From assembly GCA_947384955.1 (NCBI GenBank), contig CANDJC010000019.1, forward strand, positions 1 to 49,975: a stretch of 49,975 nt of DNA, read 5' to 3'. The notes under the pieces are model-generated. The model saw nothing but the letters and a program-made list of their open reading frames with translations. It was not told where the DNA came from and searched no databases. The first letter of the stretch is position 1. The number at the start of each line of letters is the position of its first letter. A program made the translations under genes and the position numbers. Below, one piece after another: positions 16,603 through 26,181 of the stretch. This DNA comes from an uncultured Eubacterium sp. (GTDB lineage: Bacteria; Bacillota; Clostridia; Lachnospirales; Lachnospiraceae).

Positions 16603-17895
16603 TCAGTCATCCATATCTGCTAACAGCTTCTCGACGGAAGACAGCTTTACGCAGAGCACGAACAGCTTCGCCGCCTCTGTCATTTCTTCCGGTGTCGGGA
16701 AGGAAGGCGCAATGCGGATATTGGAGTCCTGCGGGTCCCTGCCGTAAGGATACGTTGCCCCTGCTTCGGTTAAAACCATGCCAAGCTGTCTGCATTTTGC
16801 CACAATGTCTTTCGCGCATCCCGGCAGGGATTCGAATGAAATAAAGTATCCGCCTTTTGGCTTTGTCCATGTGCCGATGCCGGTTCCTGCGAGTTCGGAT
16901 TCTAAGATAGTTAATACGGCTTCAAATTTCGGGCGCAGAATTTCTGCATGCTTTTTCATATGGGCTTTTAAGCTGTCCATGTCTTTTAAATATCTGGAAT
17001 GGCGCAGCTGGTTGATTTTATCGTGTCCGATAATCTGCGTTGTCATAAACTTTTTGATATAGTCCATGTTTTTCAAAGACGTCGCAATGGCCGATACGCC
17101 CGAGCCTGGAAAGCTGATTTTGGAAGTGGAGCCAAACATGTATACAATATCCGGGTTTCCGGCTTTTTCGCATTCTTCCAGAATATTTAAAATCTCAGCC
17201 TGTCCGTCGTCATAAAGATGATGGATACAGTATGCATTATCCCAGTAAATTCTGAAATCTTCTGCCTTCGGCTTTAAATTCGCAAATCTTTTAACTGTTT
17301 CATCGGAATAAGAGATGCCTGTCGGGTTCGAATATTTCGGCACGCACCAGATACCCTTGACGGATTCGTCATTGTTTACGTATTCTTCTACCATATCCAT
17401 ATCCGGCCCGTCTTCGCCGAGCGGAATGTTAATCATTTCGATATCAAACAGCTCTGTTATTTTAAAATGCCTGTCATAGCCTGGCACCGGGCACAAAAAT
17501 TTCACTTTATCCAGTTTGCACCACGGCACGGAGCCGCAGACGCCCTTGACCATGGAGCGCACGACCGTATCATACATAATATTCAGGCTGGAATTGCCGC
17601 ATACAATCACGTTGTCTTTTTTTACGCCGAGCATGGCGGCCATCATCCGCCTGCATTCTCCGATTCCGTCCCAGTCCCCGTAATTTCTTGTATCATTTCC
17701 TAAAAGCGTATTCATGTCTGAATCGCCGTTAATCACATCCAGCATCGGCATCGATATGGCTAACTGGGAAGCTCCCGGCTTGCCCCTTGCCATATTAAAG
17801 GAAAGTCCTTTTGCTTCCTGTGTTTTGTATTCTTCCTCCAGGCTGGATTTTAATGATAAAAGCTCTTCCCGGCTTTTTTCTAAATATGTCTTCAT
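16603..17895 (-). CDS. Aspartate-type aminotransferase (PLP-dependent)
   Basis: The 430-aa protein belongs to the PLP fold-type I aminotransferases of the subgroup often labelled MocR-like or type Ic aspartate aminotransferase (as in Mycobacterium Rv3722c). The motif FNMARGKPG is near the N-terminus. PKYSNPTG supplies the substrate and PLP-contact asparagine, the IYWDNAYCIHH segment carries the PLP aspartate, and FGSTSKISFPGSG carries the Schiff-base lysine. It probably interconverts aspartate and oxaloacetate. It follows sigH by 26 bp on the same strand and may be read from the same transcript. Confidence 0.88.
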   Translation of the reverse strand: MKTYLEKSREELLSLKSSLEEEYKTQEAKGLSFNMARGKPGASQLAISMPMLDVINGDSDMNTLLGNDTRNYGDWDGIGECRRMMAAMLGVKKDNVIVCGNSSLNIMYDTVVRSMVKGVCGSVPWCKLDKVKFLCPVPGYDRHFKITELFDIEMINIPLGEDGPDMDMVEEYVNNDESVKGIWCVPKYSNPTGISYSDETVKRFANLKPKAEDFRIYWDNAYCIHHLYDDGQAEILNILEECEKAGNPDIVYMFGSTSKISFPGSGVSAIATSLKNMDYIKKFMTTQIIGHDKINQLRHSRYLKDMDSLKAHMKKHAEILRPKFEAVLTILESELAGTGIGTWTKPKGGYFISFESLPGCAKDIVAKCRQLGMVLTEAGATYPYGRDPQDSNIRIAPSFPTPEEMTEAAKLFVLCVKLSSVEKLLADMDD

Positions 17896-17921
17896 GTTAT
17901 GTCACTCATTCCTTTCACTTT

Positions 17922-18521
17922 TTATATCCGTTTAATTTTCCCCCGAATCCGCTGCAGGGCGTTGTCAACCGCTTTCGGTGTTTTCCCGAGAAGGGCCGCT
18001 ATCTGGCGGTAATTCATGCCGTCCAGATACAGGGAAAGCACCTGGCGCTCCATGCGGCTTAACTGTTCGTCCGCCTGCTTTAAAAGCTGCCTGACATTTT
18101 CCTGGCTGATAAACAGCGTCTCCGGGTCCAGTGTCTGATACTGATTTTCTGCTTCCAGATACATGCCGCCTTCGTCTTCCCCTCCCGCGCTGAGCGGAAC
18201 GTATGTGTTTAACGGTGTATGTTTTTTCCGCTGGGATGCTTCCACAGCTGTATACATCTGCCTTGTAATGCAAAGCTGCGCAAAATGATAAAACGACGCT
18301 TCTTTATCCGGACAGTAATCCTGAACAGCTTTAAATAATCCAATCATTCCTTCCTGAATCAGATCTTCTGTCTCACCGCCGATTAAATATAATGCGTTCG
18401 CCCGCTTGCGGACCAGATTTTTATATTTTTCCATTAAATAATCCATCACCCCGGTCTGCCCGTCCCTGAGCAGGCCAATCAGCTGTTCATCTGATACATC
18501 CTTGTATTTGTCCTGTTCCAT
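17922..18521 (-). CDS. sigH: RNA polymerase sigma factor, SigH-like
   Basis: The 199-aa protein (from MEQDKYKDVSDE) has sigma region 2 with EDLIQEGMIGLFKAV, the core-binding and -10 recognition segment. A region 4 helix-turn-helix (MNYRQIAALLGKTPKAVDNALQRIR) follows. The position after cysS, mrnC and rlmB is the conserved clostridial location of sigH, the transition-state and early-sporulation sigma factor. The start is uncertain. The frame is open to an ATG at 18557 that has no ribosome binding site. The chosen ATG at 18521 lies 19 nt after a perfect AAAAGGAGG, which is longer than usual. Confidence 0.85.
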   Translation of the reverse strand: MEQDKYKDVSDEQLIGLLRDGQTGVMDYLMEKYKNLVRKRANALYLIGGETEDLIQEGMIGLFKAVQDYCPDKEASFYHFAQLCITRQMYTAVEASQRKKHTPLNTYVPLSAGGEDEGGMYLEAENQYQTLDPETLFISQENVRQLLKQADEQLSRMERQVLSLYLDGMNYRQIAALLGKTPKAVDNALQRIRGKIKRI

Positions 18522-18571
18522 GTGTTTCGTGTTTGTAATTCCTCCTTTTTGGAACATTTCATCACAGACCG

Positions 18572-20053
18572 TTACGCTTTGAGTGTTCTCTGCCTTACAA
18601 TTTCATACGAGAGCACGGCTGCCGCCGCTGACGCATTGAGAGAATCAAGTTCTCCCTTCATCGGAATGGAAGCTGTAAAATCGCAGTTTTCTTTTACAAG
18701 CCTGCTGACGCCTTCACCTTCGCCGCCAATTACAAGTCCCAGCGGCCCTGTCAGATTCTGGCGGTACATCACTTCTCCGTCCATATCCGCACATACAAAC
18801 CAGATGCCCTGCTCTTTTAATTCCCGGATTGTCTGGCTTAAATTTGTCACCTTCGCAACCGGCGTATAACTGACGGCTCCGGCAGACGCTTTTGCTACCG
18901 TTCCGGTCAGGCCTGCCGCACGGCGTTTCGGGATAATGACACCATGTGCTCCGGCAAGGTTTGCTGTCCTTATAATCGCGCCCAGATTGTGCGGGTCTTC
19001 AATGTTATCTAACAAAATTATGAACGGCTCCTCGCCTTTTTCCTCTGCCCTGGCCAGAATATCCTCAACCGAAGCATATTCATAGGCAGCTGTAACCGCA
19101 ATGACACCCTGATGCTTCCTTGTTTCGGACATTTTATTTAAGCGGTCTTTATCTACAAAATGTATCACGGTATCCTGCTTTTTGGCTTCGCGCACAATGG
19201 TCTGTACCGGCCCGTCCTTGCAGCCGTCGAGCACAAACAGCTTGTCGACGGTTTTGCCGGAACGGAATGCCTCAAGCACTGCGTTTCTGCCTTCGATTTT
19301 TGGAAGGGCAGCGTCTTCTTCCATTTTCGGCTCTGCAGAATGCTCTGCATCATACTGCGCAGGTTCCGCCTGATTTTCAGTCTGTGCGGCATATCTGCCA
19401 GAGTGCTTTTCTTCATATCTGTCTGCATCATTTCCAGACTGCTTTTCATGATATCTGTCTGCATCGTATCTGTCTTTAGCCCAGTCTGTTCCTCTTCCTG
19501 TTTTCGCCAGAGGCGCCTCTGCTTTTTTCCCCGGCCATACGGAAGGCTTTTTCCCGTTCCCGGACTGAAACCATGATGCACCCTTTTCCTCTTTTGCTCC
19601 CGGCCATTCCATACCTGCTTTCGAGCCTTTTCCAGATTTTCCCTCAGACCATTTTGCTCCTGCTTTCGGGCCTTTAGATGCTTTTGCCTCAGACCATTCT
19701 CCTGTTTTCGGGCCTCTGGATGCTTTTGTACCAAACCATTCCGCTCCTGCTTTCAAGCTTCTGGATGCCTTTGCTCCCGGCCATTCTGCTCCTGTCTTTG
19801 AGCCTCTGGATGCTTTTGCTCCCGGCCGTTCTGCTCCTGTCTTCGAGCCTCTGGATGCTTTTGCTCCCGGCCACTGCGTTTCTGTTTTCGAATATCTGCT
19901 TTCTTTTACATCCGCCCGCTCTGCTGCTTTCGGGCGTTCGCTTTCTGCCGCTGCTCTGGCATGCCTGCTTTCTTCTCTCTGCTTTGACTGCGAGAAAGGC
20001 CCTCTGCTGCCTTTTTTTTCCGTATTCATACGGTACTTCATTTTTCCAATCAT
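18572..20053 (-). CDS. rlmB: 23S rRNA 2'-O-methyltransferase RlmB with long repetitive N-terminus
   Basis: The C-terminal ~245 residues are a complete SpoU/TrmH-class enzyme that methylates the ribose of G2251 in 23S rRNA. There is a substrate-binding domain from about residue 252 (KIEGRNAVLEAF), then NIEDPHNLGAIIRTA, then the knot motifs with GGEGEGVS and MKGELDSLNASAAAA. The first ~250 residues are unusual. Residues 54-157 are seven tandem copies of a 15-aa unit of the type GSKTGAEWPGAKASR, followed by a DADRY-rich region. They are basic, low in complexity and probably disordered. Typical bacterial RlmB is about 250 residues. The start follows AGGAGC. It lies between mrnC and sigH. Confidence 0.92.
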   Translation of the reverse strand: MIGKMKYRMNTEKKGSRGPFSQSKQREESRHARAAAESERPKAAERADVKESRYSKTETQWPGAKASRGSKTGAERPGAKASRGSKTGAEWPGAKASRSLKAGAEWFGTKASRGPKTGEWSEAKASKGPKAGAKWSEGKSGKGSKAGMEWPGAKEEKGASWFQSGNGKKPSVWPGKKAEAPLAKTGRGTDWAKDRYDADRYHEKQSGNDADRYEEKHSGRYAAQTENQAEPAQYDAEHSAEPKMEEDAALPKIEGRNAVLEAFRSGKTVDKLFVLDGCKDGPVQTIVREAKKQDTVIHFVDKDRLNKMSETRKHQGVIAVTAAYEYASVEDILARAEEKGEEPFIILLDNIEDPHNLGAIIRTANLAGAHGVIIPKRRAAGLTGTVAKASAGAVSYTPVAKVTNLSQTIRELKEQGIWFVCADMDGEVMYRQNLTGPLGLVIGGEGEGVSRLVKENCDFTASIPMKGELDSLNASAAAAVLSYEIVRQRTLKA

Positions 20054-20239
20054 ATATCTGCTCCTGTATTCTTTTTCCTGATGACTGACTGCTGCCCTGC
20101 ACCTGGCTGCATGAGCCGTTTTCCTGTGCAGTTTTTATCCTGTTGTTTCTGTTTTTTTATCCTTGTTTCTGTTTGTTTATCCTTATTTATCGTATATCCA
20201 AAATCTGTATGCCCGGAAAGCTTCCCGCATAAAAACGCC

Positions 20240-20731
20240 TCATGCATCATCCTGCGGATACAGATTCCGCGTCTGCGTCCCTTCATGCTCTGCCGGCTGA
20301 TACTGCTTTAACGCTTCCTGCACCAGCTCCATAAGCCGCTCCATATCGCCCTGCAGATACAGATAACCCATTAAAGCCTCAAATCCGGTAGCTCTTCTGT
20401 AGTCATTCACCGATGCGTTTTTTGCCGTCGTATAAGATTTTGCATTCCGCCCGCGCCTGTAAATATCCGCTTCTTCCTTTGATAAAAGAGGAAGCAGCGT
20501 TTCCATCATCGCAGACTGTGCCTGAGCCTTGACCAGGCGGCTTGTATCCCGGTGAAGCTTTTGCACCTGCCTGTTTCCGCGGCGCACCGTCATGGTACGG
20601 ATAATGAGCTCGTAAATCCCGTCCCCGATATAGGCGAGCGCAAGCGGTGAAAACGAACGGATATCCTGTTTTTCAATTTGAAAAAAGTCCCGGATATACG
20701 CATCCAGGTCATATTTTATCTGTTCATGCAC
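20240..20731 (-). CDS. mrnC: Mini-ribonuclease III
   Basis: The 163-aa protein is the RNase III catalytic domain without a double-stranded-RNA-binding domain, as in Bacillus MrnC, which matures 23S rRNA. The signature YIGDGIYEL carries catalytic Asp, and the C-terminal GFEALMGYLYL carries the partner glutamate. The start is GTG at 20731 inside the end of cysS (8-bp overlap), with AAGGAG upstream; translational coupling to cysS is likely. The position between cysS and rlmB is conserved in Firmicutes. Confidence 0.93.
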   Translation of the reverse strand: MHEQIKYDLDAYIRDFFQIEKQDIRSFSPLALAYIGDGIYELIIRTMTVRRGNRQVQKLHRDTSRLVKAQAQSAMMETLLPLLSKEEADIYRRGRNAKSYTTAKNASVNDYRRATGFEALMGYLYLQGDMERLMELVQEALKQYQPAEHEGTQTRNLYPQDDA

Positions 20732-22136
20732 GTTTCCAGGTAACTCCTTGTCTTGTATCCTTTAACAGGATGCCTTTTGCTGCAAGTTCGTCCCGAATCT
20801 GGTCTGCTCTTGCAAAATCCCTGTTCTTTCTGGCCTCCTGACGCTCCTGTATCAGCTGTTCGATTTCTTCATCCAGCATCTCTTCTTCTTTTTCTGTTAA
20901 AATGCCAAGCACGCCGCAAAGCGTATTCAGCCTGTCATTCAGCTTCTGCGCAAAAGCAGCGGAGCTTTGTTCCGATACGTTTGTATTGATAAATTTCACC
21001 AGCTCAAATACAGCCGAAACAGCATCTGCGGTATTGCAGTCGTCGTCCATGGCAGCTTCAAATTTATCCTGGTACTCTTTCGAAGCAGCATACAGCGATT
21101 CCTCCTGCGATGTCATTTCATCTTCTGTATTTTCTTTCATTTTCAGCAGCCGGGTGAGATATTCTGCTGCGGTAAGTATCCGTTCCAGCCCGTTTTTCGC
21201 AGCCTGCATCAGCTCTTCGCTAAAATTCAGCGGGCTTCTGTAATGCGCGCTGAGCATAAAAAAGCGCAGCACCTGCAAATCGTATTTGTCTGCGATTTCC
21301 CGTACTGTAAAGAAGTTTCCCTTGGATTTGGACATTTTCTGGTTATCGATATTTAAAAAGCCGTTATGCATCCAGTAACGCGCAAATTCCTTCCCGCTGG
21401 CTGCCTCGGACTGGGCAATCTCATTTTCATGATGCGGAAATATCAAATCCTCGCCTCCCGCATGGATGTCAATGGTTTCGCCCAGATATTTTTTAGACAT
21501 TACCGAGCACTCAATATGCCAGCCGGGACGTCCCGGCCCCCACGGGGAATCCCATGACGGCTCGCCTTCCTTCTTCGGCTTCCATAATACAAAATCAAAC
21601 GGGTCTTCCTTCAGTTCCCCGGTTACTTTGATATCCCGGTGTCCGGCCTGCAAATCTTCCAGATTCTTATGAGACAGCTTTCCGTAATCCTTAAATTTCC
21701 CTGTCCGGTAATAAACGGTCCCGTCGGCCGCCGCATAAGCATAGCCTTTTTCGATTAAAACCGATATCATAGCCTTCATGCCGTCGATTTCTTCTGTTGC
21801 CAGCGGATGCACGCTGGCCGGACGCACATTCATGCCTTCCATATCCTTTTTGCATTCCGCAATATAACGTCTGGAAACCTCGGCGGCATCCAGACCCTCT
21901 TCCTGTGCTTTTTTTATGATTTTATCGTCTACATCCGTAAAATTCGACACATAATTCACATCATAGCCTTTGTATTCCATGTATCTGCGAAACGTATCAA
22001 ATACAATCATCGGCCTTGCATTCCCGATATGAATCAGGTTGTATACCGTCGGGCCGCAGACATACATGCGCACCTTTCCTTCTTCTATCGGAATAAACTC
22101 TTCCTTCTGCCTCGTCAGAGTATTATAAATTTTCAT
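20724..22136 (-). CDS. cysS: Cysteinyl-tRNA synthetase
   Basis: The 470-aa class I synthetase charges tRNA-Cys. The HIGH-type motif is IHIGNARP near residue 36, preceded by the zinc-binding CGPTVYN. The KMSKS motif is present as QKMSKSKGN. The zinc ligands in HIECSVMS and GGEDLIFPHHENE are intact. The start follows AGAGGAGAAAAC. It is followed by overlapping mrnC and preceded by ispF 54 bp upstream. Confidence 0.97.
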   Translation of the reverse strand: MKIYNTLTRQKEEFIPIEEGKVRMYVCGPTVYNLIHIGNARPMIVFDTFRRYMEYKGYDVNYVSNFTDVDDKIIKKAQEEGLDAAEVSRRYIAECKKDMEGMNVRPASVHPLATEEIDGMKAMISVLIEKGYAYAAADGTVYYRTGKFKDYGKLSHKNLEDLQAGHRDIKVTGELKEDPFDFVLWKPKKEGEPSWDSPWGPGRPGWHIECSVMSKKYLGETIDIHAGGEDLIFPHHENEIAQSEAASGKEFARYWMHNGFLNIDNQKMSKSKGNFFTVREIADKYDLQVLRFFMLSAHYRSPLNFSEELMQAAKNGLERILTAAEYLTRLLKMKENTEDEMTSQEESLYAASKEYQDKFEAAMDDDCNTADAVSAVFELVKFINTNVSEQSSAAFAQKLNDRLNTLCGVLGILTEKEEEMLDEEIEQLIQERQEARKNRDFARADQIRDELAAKGILLKDTRQGVTWKRA

Positions 22137-22190
22137 GTTTTCTCCTCTCTTTTTAATATAGATTATATATAGATACCTAAGCGCCCGGCA

Positions 22191-22784
22191 TCAAAAGCGT
22201 TCGCATCCATGGCAGCAGGAATGCGCCGGGCAGCTGTTTTGTGAGCCTTTCGCTGCCGCGCCGCTTTCTTCCCCCTGCAGGGCCGAATCCGCGGCGGCAA
22301 AGCTCCCGTCATAAAGCGACTGTATGGAGCAGACGGCATAAGCGGCAATCCCCTGCTCCGTGCCTGTAAAGCCCAGGCCTTCTTCTGTCGTGGCCTTGAT
22401 ATTAACCTGGTTTTTTTCTAAGCAGAGGATATCTGCAATATTCTGTTCCATCTGACTGATATAAGGCCGCAGCTTCGGCTTTTGCGCTACGACTGTGACA
22501 TCAATATTTTCAATCAGATACTGCTCCTTTATCAGCAGCTTTCCTACATGTTCCAGCAGCTTCATGCTGCTTATTCCTGCATATTTTTCGTCTGTATCCG
22601 GAAAATGTTTCCCGATGTCTCCAAGCGCGGCAGCGCCTAAGAGTGCATCCATCACCGCATGCACAGCCACATCCGCATCCGAATGTCCCAGCAGCCCGGC
22701 TGTGTGGGGTATTTCCACTCCTCCTAAAATCAGCTTCCTGTTTTCTGCCAGCCTGTGTACATCATATCCCATTCCTACGCGCAT
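22191..22784 (-). CDS. ispF: 2-C-methyl-D-erythritol 2,4-cyclodiphosphate synthase with C-terminal tail
   Basis: This MEP-pathway enzyme forms the cyclic diphosphate during isoprenoid synthesis. The zinc site is in GYDVHR (Asp, His) and the active-site loop is in [21 protein letters not shown]. The motif [11 protein letters not shown] near the end of the domain completes the enzyme. The family normally ends near residue 160. Here about 36 further residues follow, ending in a Cys/His-rich [14 protein letters not shown]. The tail could be a frameshift read-through or a genuine extension. The start follows AGGAGGAAC. It is likely the first gene of the ispF-cysS-mrnC-rlmB-sigH run. Confidence 0.94.
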   Translation of the reverse strand: MRVGMGYDVHRLAENRKLILGGVEIPHTAGLLGHSDADVAVHAVMDALLGAAALGDIGKHFPDTDEKYAGISSMKLLEHVGKLLIKEQYLIENIDVTVVAQKPKLRPYISQMEQNIADILCLEKNQVNIKATTEEGLGFTGTEQGIAAYAVCSIQSLYDGSFAAADSALQGEESGAAAKGSQNSCPAHSCCHGCERF

Positions 22785-22891
22785 ATGTTCCTCCTGTCAG
22801 TCTTTTTAATCAAATATTTATCCTGGTTTTTCCCGGATTTCTTCCGGCATTCTTAGTATATGCAGTTTTCAGTTTTTCAGTTTTTTCTATT

Positions 22892-23887
22892 TTAATTCAT
22901 ATACTGCGCAGCGTTGCCGGCATCTACTTTTTCAAACGGGACATAGACATATTTCCCGTCTTCTGTAATGCCTTCCATTTTATCTGCAGACTCACCCGAA
23001 ATCAGCTTCATGGCGGCATTGACTGCTGCTTCGCCCTGGCCCGGGCCGGACTGGCGGACGCTGAAAGCCATTTCCCCGTTCTGAATCGCCTGGCATCCGT
23101 CTGCGGACGCATCCACGCCTAAAATCAGCATGCTGCCCGGATCAATGCCGGCCTTTTTACATGCTTCAATCACGCCGAGAGCCATCGTATCATTATTGCA
23201 GATGACACAGTCCGCTTTTTTTCCGGTCTTTAAAAAGATTCCAAAAAGCTCTTCCGCCCGTTCTGCCGACCAGTCTGCATTGTCTTCAAATACATAGTTC
23301 ACCGTTTTCCCGCTTGCCGCAAACGTACGCTTGACCCCTTTCGTGCGCCCGGCTGTCGCGGAGTGCACAGCAGGACCTTTTATCAGCACTGCGTTTATTT
23401 CGTTTTGTGAAGCCAGCTTATCGAGTACATATTCTGCCTGATAGGCCCCTGCGACTGTCTCGCTTGACCCTGCGAACATATACTGGTCTTTTACGAGGTC
23501 TTTGTCTTTTGGACAGCTGTTGACAAATACAATCGGCAGCTCCCCGGCGCTTGCTTTTATCTCTACAGCCGTATCCACATCAATAATGCCGCATAAAATC
23601 GCGTCATATCCGTCAGACACAGCCTTTTGTATCTGGCTGACCTGATTTTCGATGATGCCTTCTGCATCCACAACCTCCAGCGATGCGCCGTATGCCTGTG
23701 CCGTCTCCTTTGCCCCGTCAGCCAGTGTCTGGCGGTATGTATCCATTTTGCTAATCGTAAGCAGCATCTTAATATCCCCGCCCTCAGAAGCGGATTTACT
23801 GCCGCAGGCACTTAACAGCGCGGTTCCAAGACAGACAGCCAGTGCGCTTTTTATTCTTTTGGTTTTATTTTTAATTATTTTATTCAT
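22892..23887 (-). CDS. Sugar-type substrate-binding lipoprotein (RbsB-like)
   Basis: The 331-aa protein has a lipoprotein signal (lipobox LSAC, cysteine at about residue 28). A type I periplasmic-binding fold follows, with the ribose/galactose-binding pattern: NQVSQIQKAVSDGYDAIL, then CNNDTMALG, then GVDASADGCQAI. It would be tethered outside the membrane. The start follows GAGGAGGGG, 21 bp after the stop of the chemoreceptor gene. No ABC permease or ATPase is next to it, so it more likely delivers ligand to the chemoreceptor or to a transporter elsewhere. The sugar cannot be deduced. Confidence 0.88.
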   Translation of the reverse strand: MNKIIKNKTKRIKSALAVCLGTALLSACGSKSASEGGDIKMLLTISKMDTYRQTLADGAKETAQAYGASLEVVDAEGIIENQVSQIQKAVSDGYDAILCGIIDVDTAVEIKASAGELPIVFVNSCPKDKDLVKDQYMFAGSSETVAGAYQAEYVLDKLASQNEINAVLIKGPAVHSATAGRTKGVKRTFAASGKTVNYVFEDNADWSAERAEELFGIFLKTGKKADCVICNNDTMALGVIEACKKAGIDPGSMLILGVDASADGCQAIQNGEMAFSVRQSGPGQGEAAVNAAMKLISGESADKMEGITEDGKYVYVPFEKVDAGNAAQYMN

Positions 23888-23908
23888 GACAGCCCCTCCT
23901 CTCCGGTA

Positions 23909-25930
23909 TTAATTTTCGATTTTAAAAATCTCAATCTGATGTGCAAGCTCCATAGCGGAATCCGTCAGCTCCTTCGCGCCGTTTGCGACCGATTCGCTGT
24001 TGCCTGTAATATGTCTGGCCTGTTCCACCATCGTATCCGAAGAGGCCAGGATTTCTTCGGAGCTTGCCGCCTGTTCCTGTGAAATGGCTGCCACATTGCT
24101 CGCTACTCCGTCTACCTGCTCTACCTGGTCTGTCATCTGGTGTACAAGAGCGCTTACGGCATCGATATTATTAAATATTTCATCAAATGTGTCAAGAGCG
24201 CTGTTTACCATTCTGCTGCTGCTGTTAATGCTTTCCGCGCTGTCGTCCGCCTGAGTCACCGCGTCTTTTACAAGCGCATTGATTTCGCTGATTAATTTTT
24301 CAATATTGCGCACGGAATCCGCACTTGTCTGCGCCAGCTGTCCAATCTGCGTTGCAACAACCGCAAATCCGCGCCCGGCGTCTCCGGCCCTTGCGGCTTC
24401 AATCGAAGCATTCAAAGACAAAAGATTGGTTTCGTCGGCAATATTGCCTATGACATTCGTAATATTGGTAATCTCTTCGGATGCCTGTCCGACTCTGCCG
24501 ATTGCCTCCTGCAGCTTTAATACGGAATCGTTAATATTCTGCATGGCATGGCTTACGTTCTGCATATCCGATTTGCCCTGCTGGGATACACTGACCGTCT
24601 CCTGCATCTTCTCATTGGCTTTCACGCTGTTTTCTCTTGTATCCGAGACAACCATGGCAAGCGTCGTGGCATTTTCCGCTATCTCATTGACCGATATGGA
24701 CAGCTGTTCTACGGTTTCATTCAGCTCCTGCATCGAATTGCTCTGCATCCTGGACGCATCATACATCTGCCCGGAAACATCGTTGCTGCTGTCCGCCTGC
24801 TTGTGCAGCTTGCTGGATACCCCGTGTATCGATGCTATCATGCTGCGCATCGTTTCGGCATATTTTTCCATGCACCGCGCCATCACTCCGATTTCATCAC
24901 GGCTGCGTACTTTGATGCCGACTGTGAAATCGCCTTCTGTCATTGCTGTAATGGCAGTTGTCAGCTCCTTCACCGGCCTTACGGTTACATGCACAACCCG
25001 CCAGATTAGCAGCGCTAATAACAGCACGCTGATGATACCCGTTACAATCATGGCTGTGCGAATCGTATCCACATCACGGTAAATGACATTCACCGGAATA
25101 TAAGAAACCAAAATCCAGTCCGTTCCGCCGATTTCAGCAAAAGCAGCCATATTCCCGTCAATCTGCACGGTGCTGAGGTCGTCGTCCTTCAGTTTCTGTG
25201 CGATATGCTTCATAAAAATATCGCCCGATTCATCCAGCTTTGCCGACAGCAGGCTGCTGTCCCTGTGGGCTAAAATGCTGCGGTCCGTATTATCTACGAG
25301 AAAGGCCTGCGCTTTGTCCATCCCTACCAGGCTGCTTACAATAATACTGATGCGCTGCAGCGACAGCTCCGCGGAAATCACTCTCAGTTTCCCGGAGCTG
25401 TCGTTTAAAATACCGGATGCACTGATTACCTTTTCGCCTTTTTCATTTGTATAGGCGCTTGTAAGGCCCATATTAACCCTTGTCAGGCCCTGCTGATACC
25501 ATACTTCCCCTGAGAGGTCTGTTTCTGCCTGCCTGATGCCCTCAGCCGATATCACACAGCCGCTTTCATCTGCAACGTACAGCCCCTGCGGATAATTATC
25601 ATTGTATCCATAATATCCGCTTAACAGCTGCTGCAGCTGCATGTCTGTCAGATACATTGTTTCTGCTGCCTGTTTTACTGCACTGAAAGCTGACAGGTTC
25701 CCGTCCAGCCATGCTCCGATTTCATTGACCTGGTTTTCTACCGAGGTATTGAGCAGGTTTTCCGAAGACCTTGTAATTGCAGTGCGCGAAATGCTGTAGG
25801 ATATGGCTACCAAAACGGCTACAATCACAATGACTACCGGAAGAATCACACCTAAAAGCCTGGTTCTTATCGATATGATTCGTCCCTTTTTCTCCCTTTT
25901 TTCTCTTTTTTCATTTTTCTTTTTCCCCAT
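23909..25930 (-). CDS. Methyl-accepting chemotaxis protein
   Basis: The 673-aa receptor has an N-terminal membrane helix (about residues 26-48) and a Cache-type extracytoplasmic sensor of ~230 residues. A second helix near 285-305, a HAMP domain ([19 protein letters not shown]) and a long cytoplasmic coiled coil follow. The conserved tip that contacts CheA/CheW is present ([18 protein letters not shown]). The start follows GGAGGG. It is followed after 21 bp by a lone sugar-binding lipoprotein, a pairing that suggests indirect ligand sensing. No flagellar or che gene is in the window. Confidence 0.94.
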   Translation of the reverse strand: MGKKKNEKREKREKKGRIISIRTRLLGVILPVVIVIVAVLVAISYSISRTAITRSSENLLNTSVENQVNEIGAWLDGNLSAFSAVKQAAETMYLTDMQLQQLLSGYYGYNDNYPQGLYVADESGCVISAEGIRQAETDLSGEVWYQQGLTRVNMGLTSAYTNEKGEKVISASGILNDSSGKLRVISAELSLQRISIIVSSLVGMDKAQAFLVDNTDRSILAHRDSSLLSAKLDESGDIFMKHIAQKLKDDDLSTVQIDGNMAAFAEIGGTDWILVSYIPVNVIYRDVDTIRTAMIVTGIISVLLLALLIWRVVHVTVRPVKELTTAITAMTEGDFTVGIKVRSRDEIGVMARCMEKYAETMRSMIASIHGVSSKLHKQADSSNDVSGQMYDASRMQSNSMQELNETVEQLSISVNEIAENATTLAMVVSDTRENSVKANEKMQETVSVSQQGKSDMQNVSHAMQNINDSVLKLQEAIGRVGQASEEITNITNVIGNIADETNLLSLNASIEAARAGDAGRGFAVVATQIGQLAQTSADSVRNIEKLISEINALVKDAVTQADDSAESINSSSRMVNSALDTFDEIFNNIDAVSALVHQMTDQVEQVDGVASNVAAISQEQAASSEEILASSDTMVEQARHITGNSESVANGAKELTDSAMELAHQIEIFKIEN

Positions 25931-25962
25931 TGCAGAATCCCTCCCCGTATTTTTATGTCTTA

Positions 25963-25972
25963 CAGACGTCTG
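25963..25972. promoter_or_regulatory. 10-bp palindrome upstream of the chemoreceptor
   Basis: A perfect CAGACGTCTG palindrome lies about 35 bp before the receptor start codon. It could be an operator, but a 10-bp palindrome occurs by chance often enough that this is weak. Confidence 0.25.
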
Positions 25973-26117
25973 CTTTTATCAAAACGCAAGATTTGGGTAT
26001 ATTTTACCACATAGTTGAGAGAAAGAAAATGTTTTTTTTGATGTAAGAAAGTGATTCAGGAGTGAATAGATTCGGGAGTGAATAAAGTCTCCGCTTTAAA
26101 AGCTGGCAAAACACTGC

Positions 26118-26145
26118 TTGTAACAGATGCAGAATTTGATATAAT
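26118..26145 (+). promoter_or_regulatory. Promoter of the DUF4160-type gene pair
   Basis: TTGTAA (26118-26123), a 16-nt spacer and TATAAT (26140-26145) lie about 37 bp before the TTG start codon of the first gene. Confidence 0.65.
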
Positions 26146-26181
26146 AAACATATCATAATATAAAGAAAGAGGGGTTTTAAA

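Noticed and set aside
19165-19734. 189-codon minus-strand frame inside rlmB
   Set aside because: It is an alternative frame of the 15-residue repeat region. The rlmB frame continues into a clear methyltransferase domain.
24279-25082. 267-codon plus-strand frame
   Set aside because: It lies entirely antisense to the chemoreceptor gene, whose domains are unambiguous.
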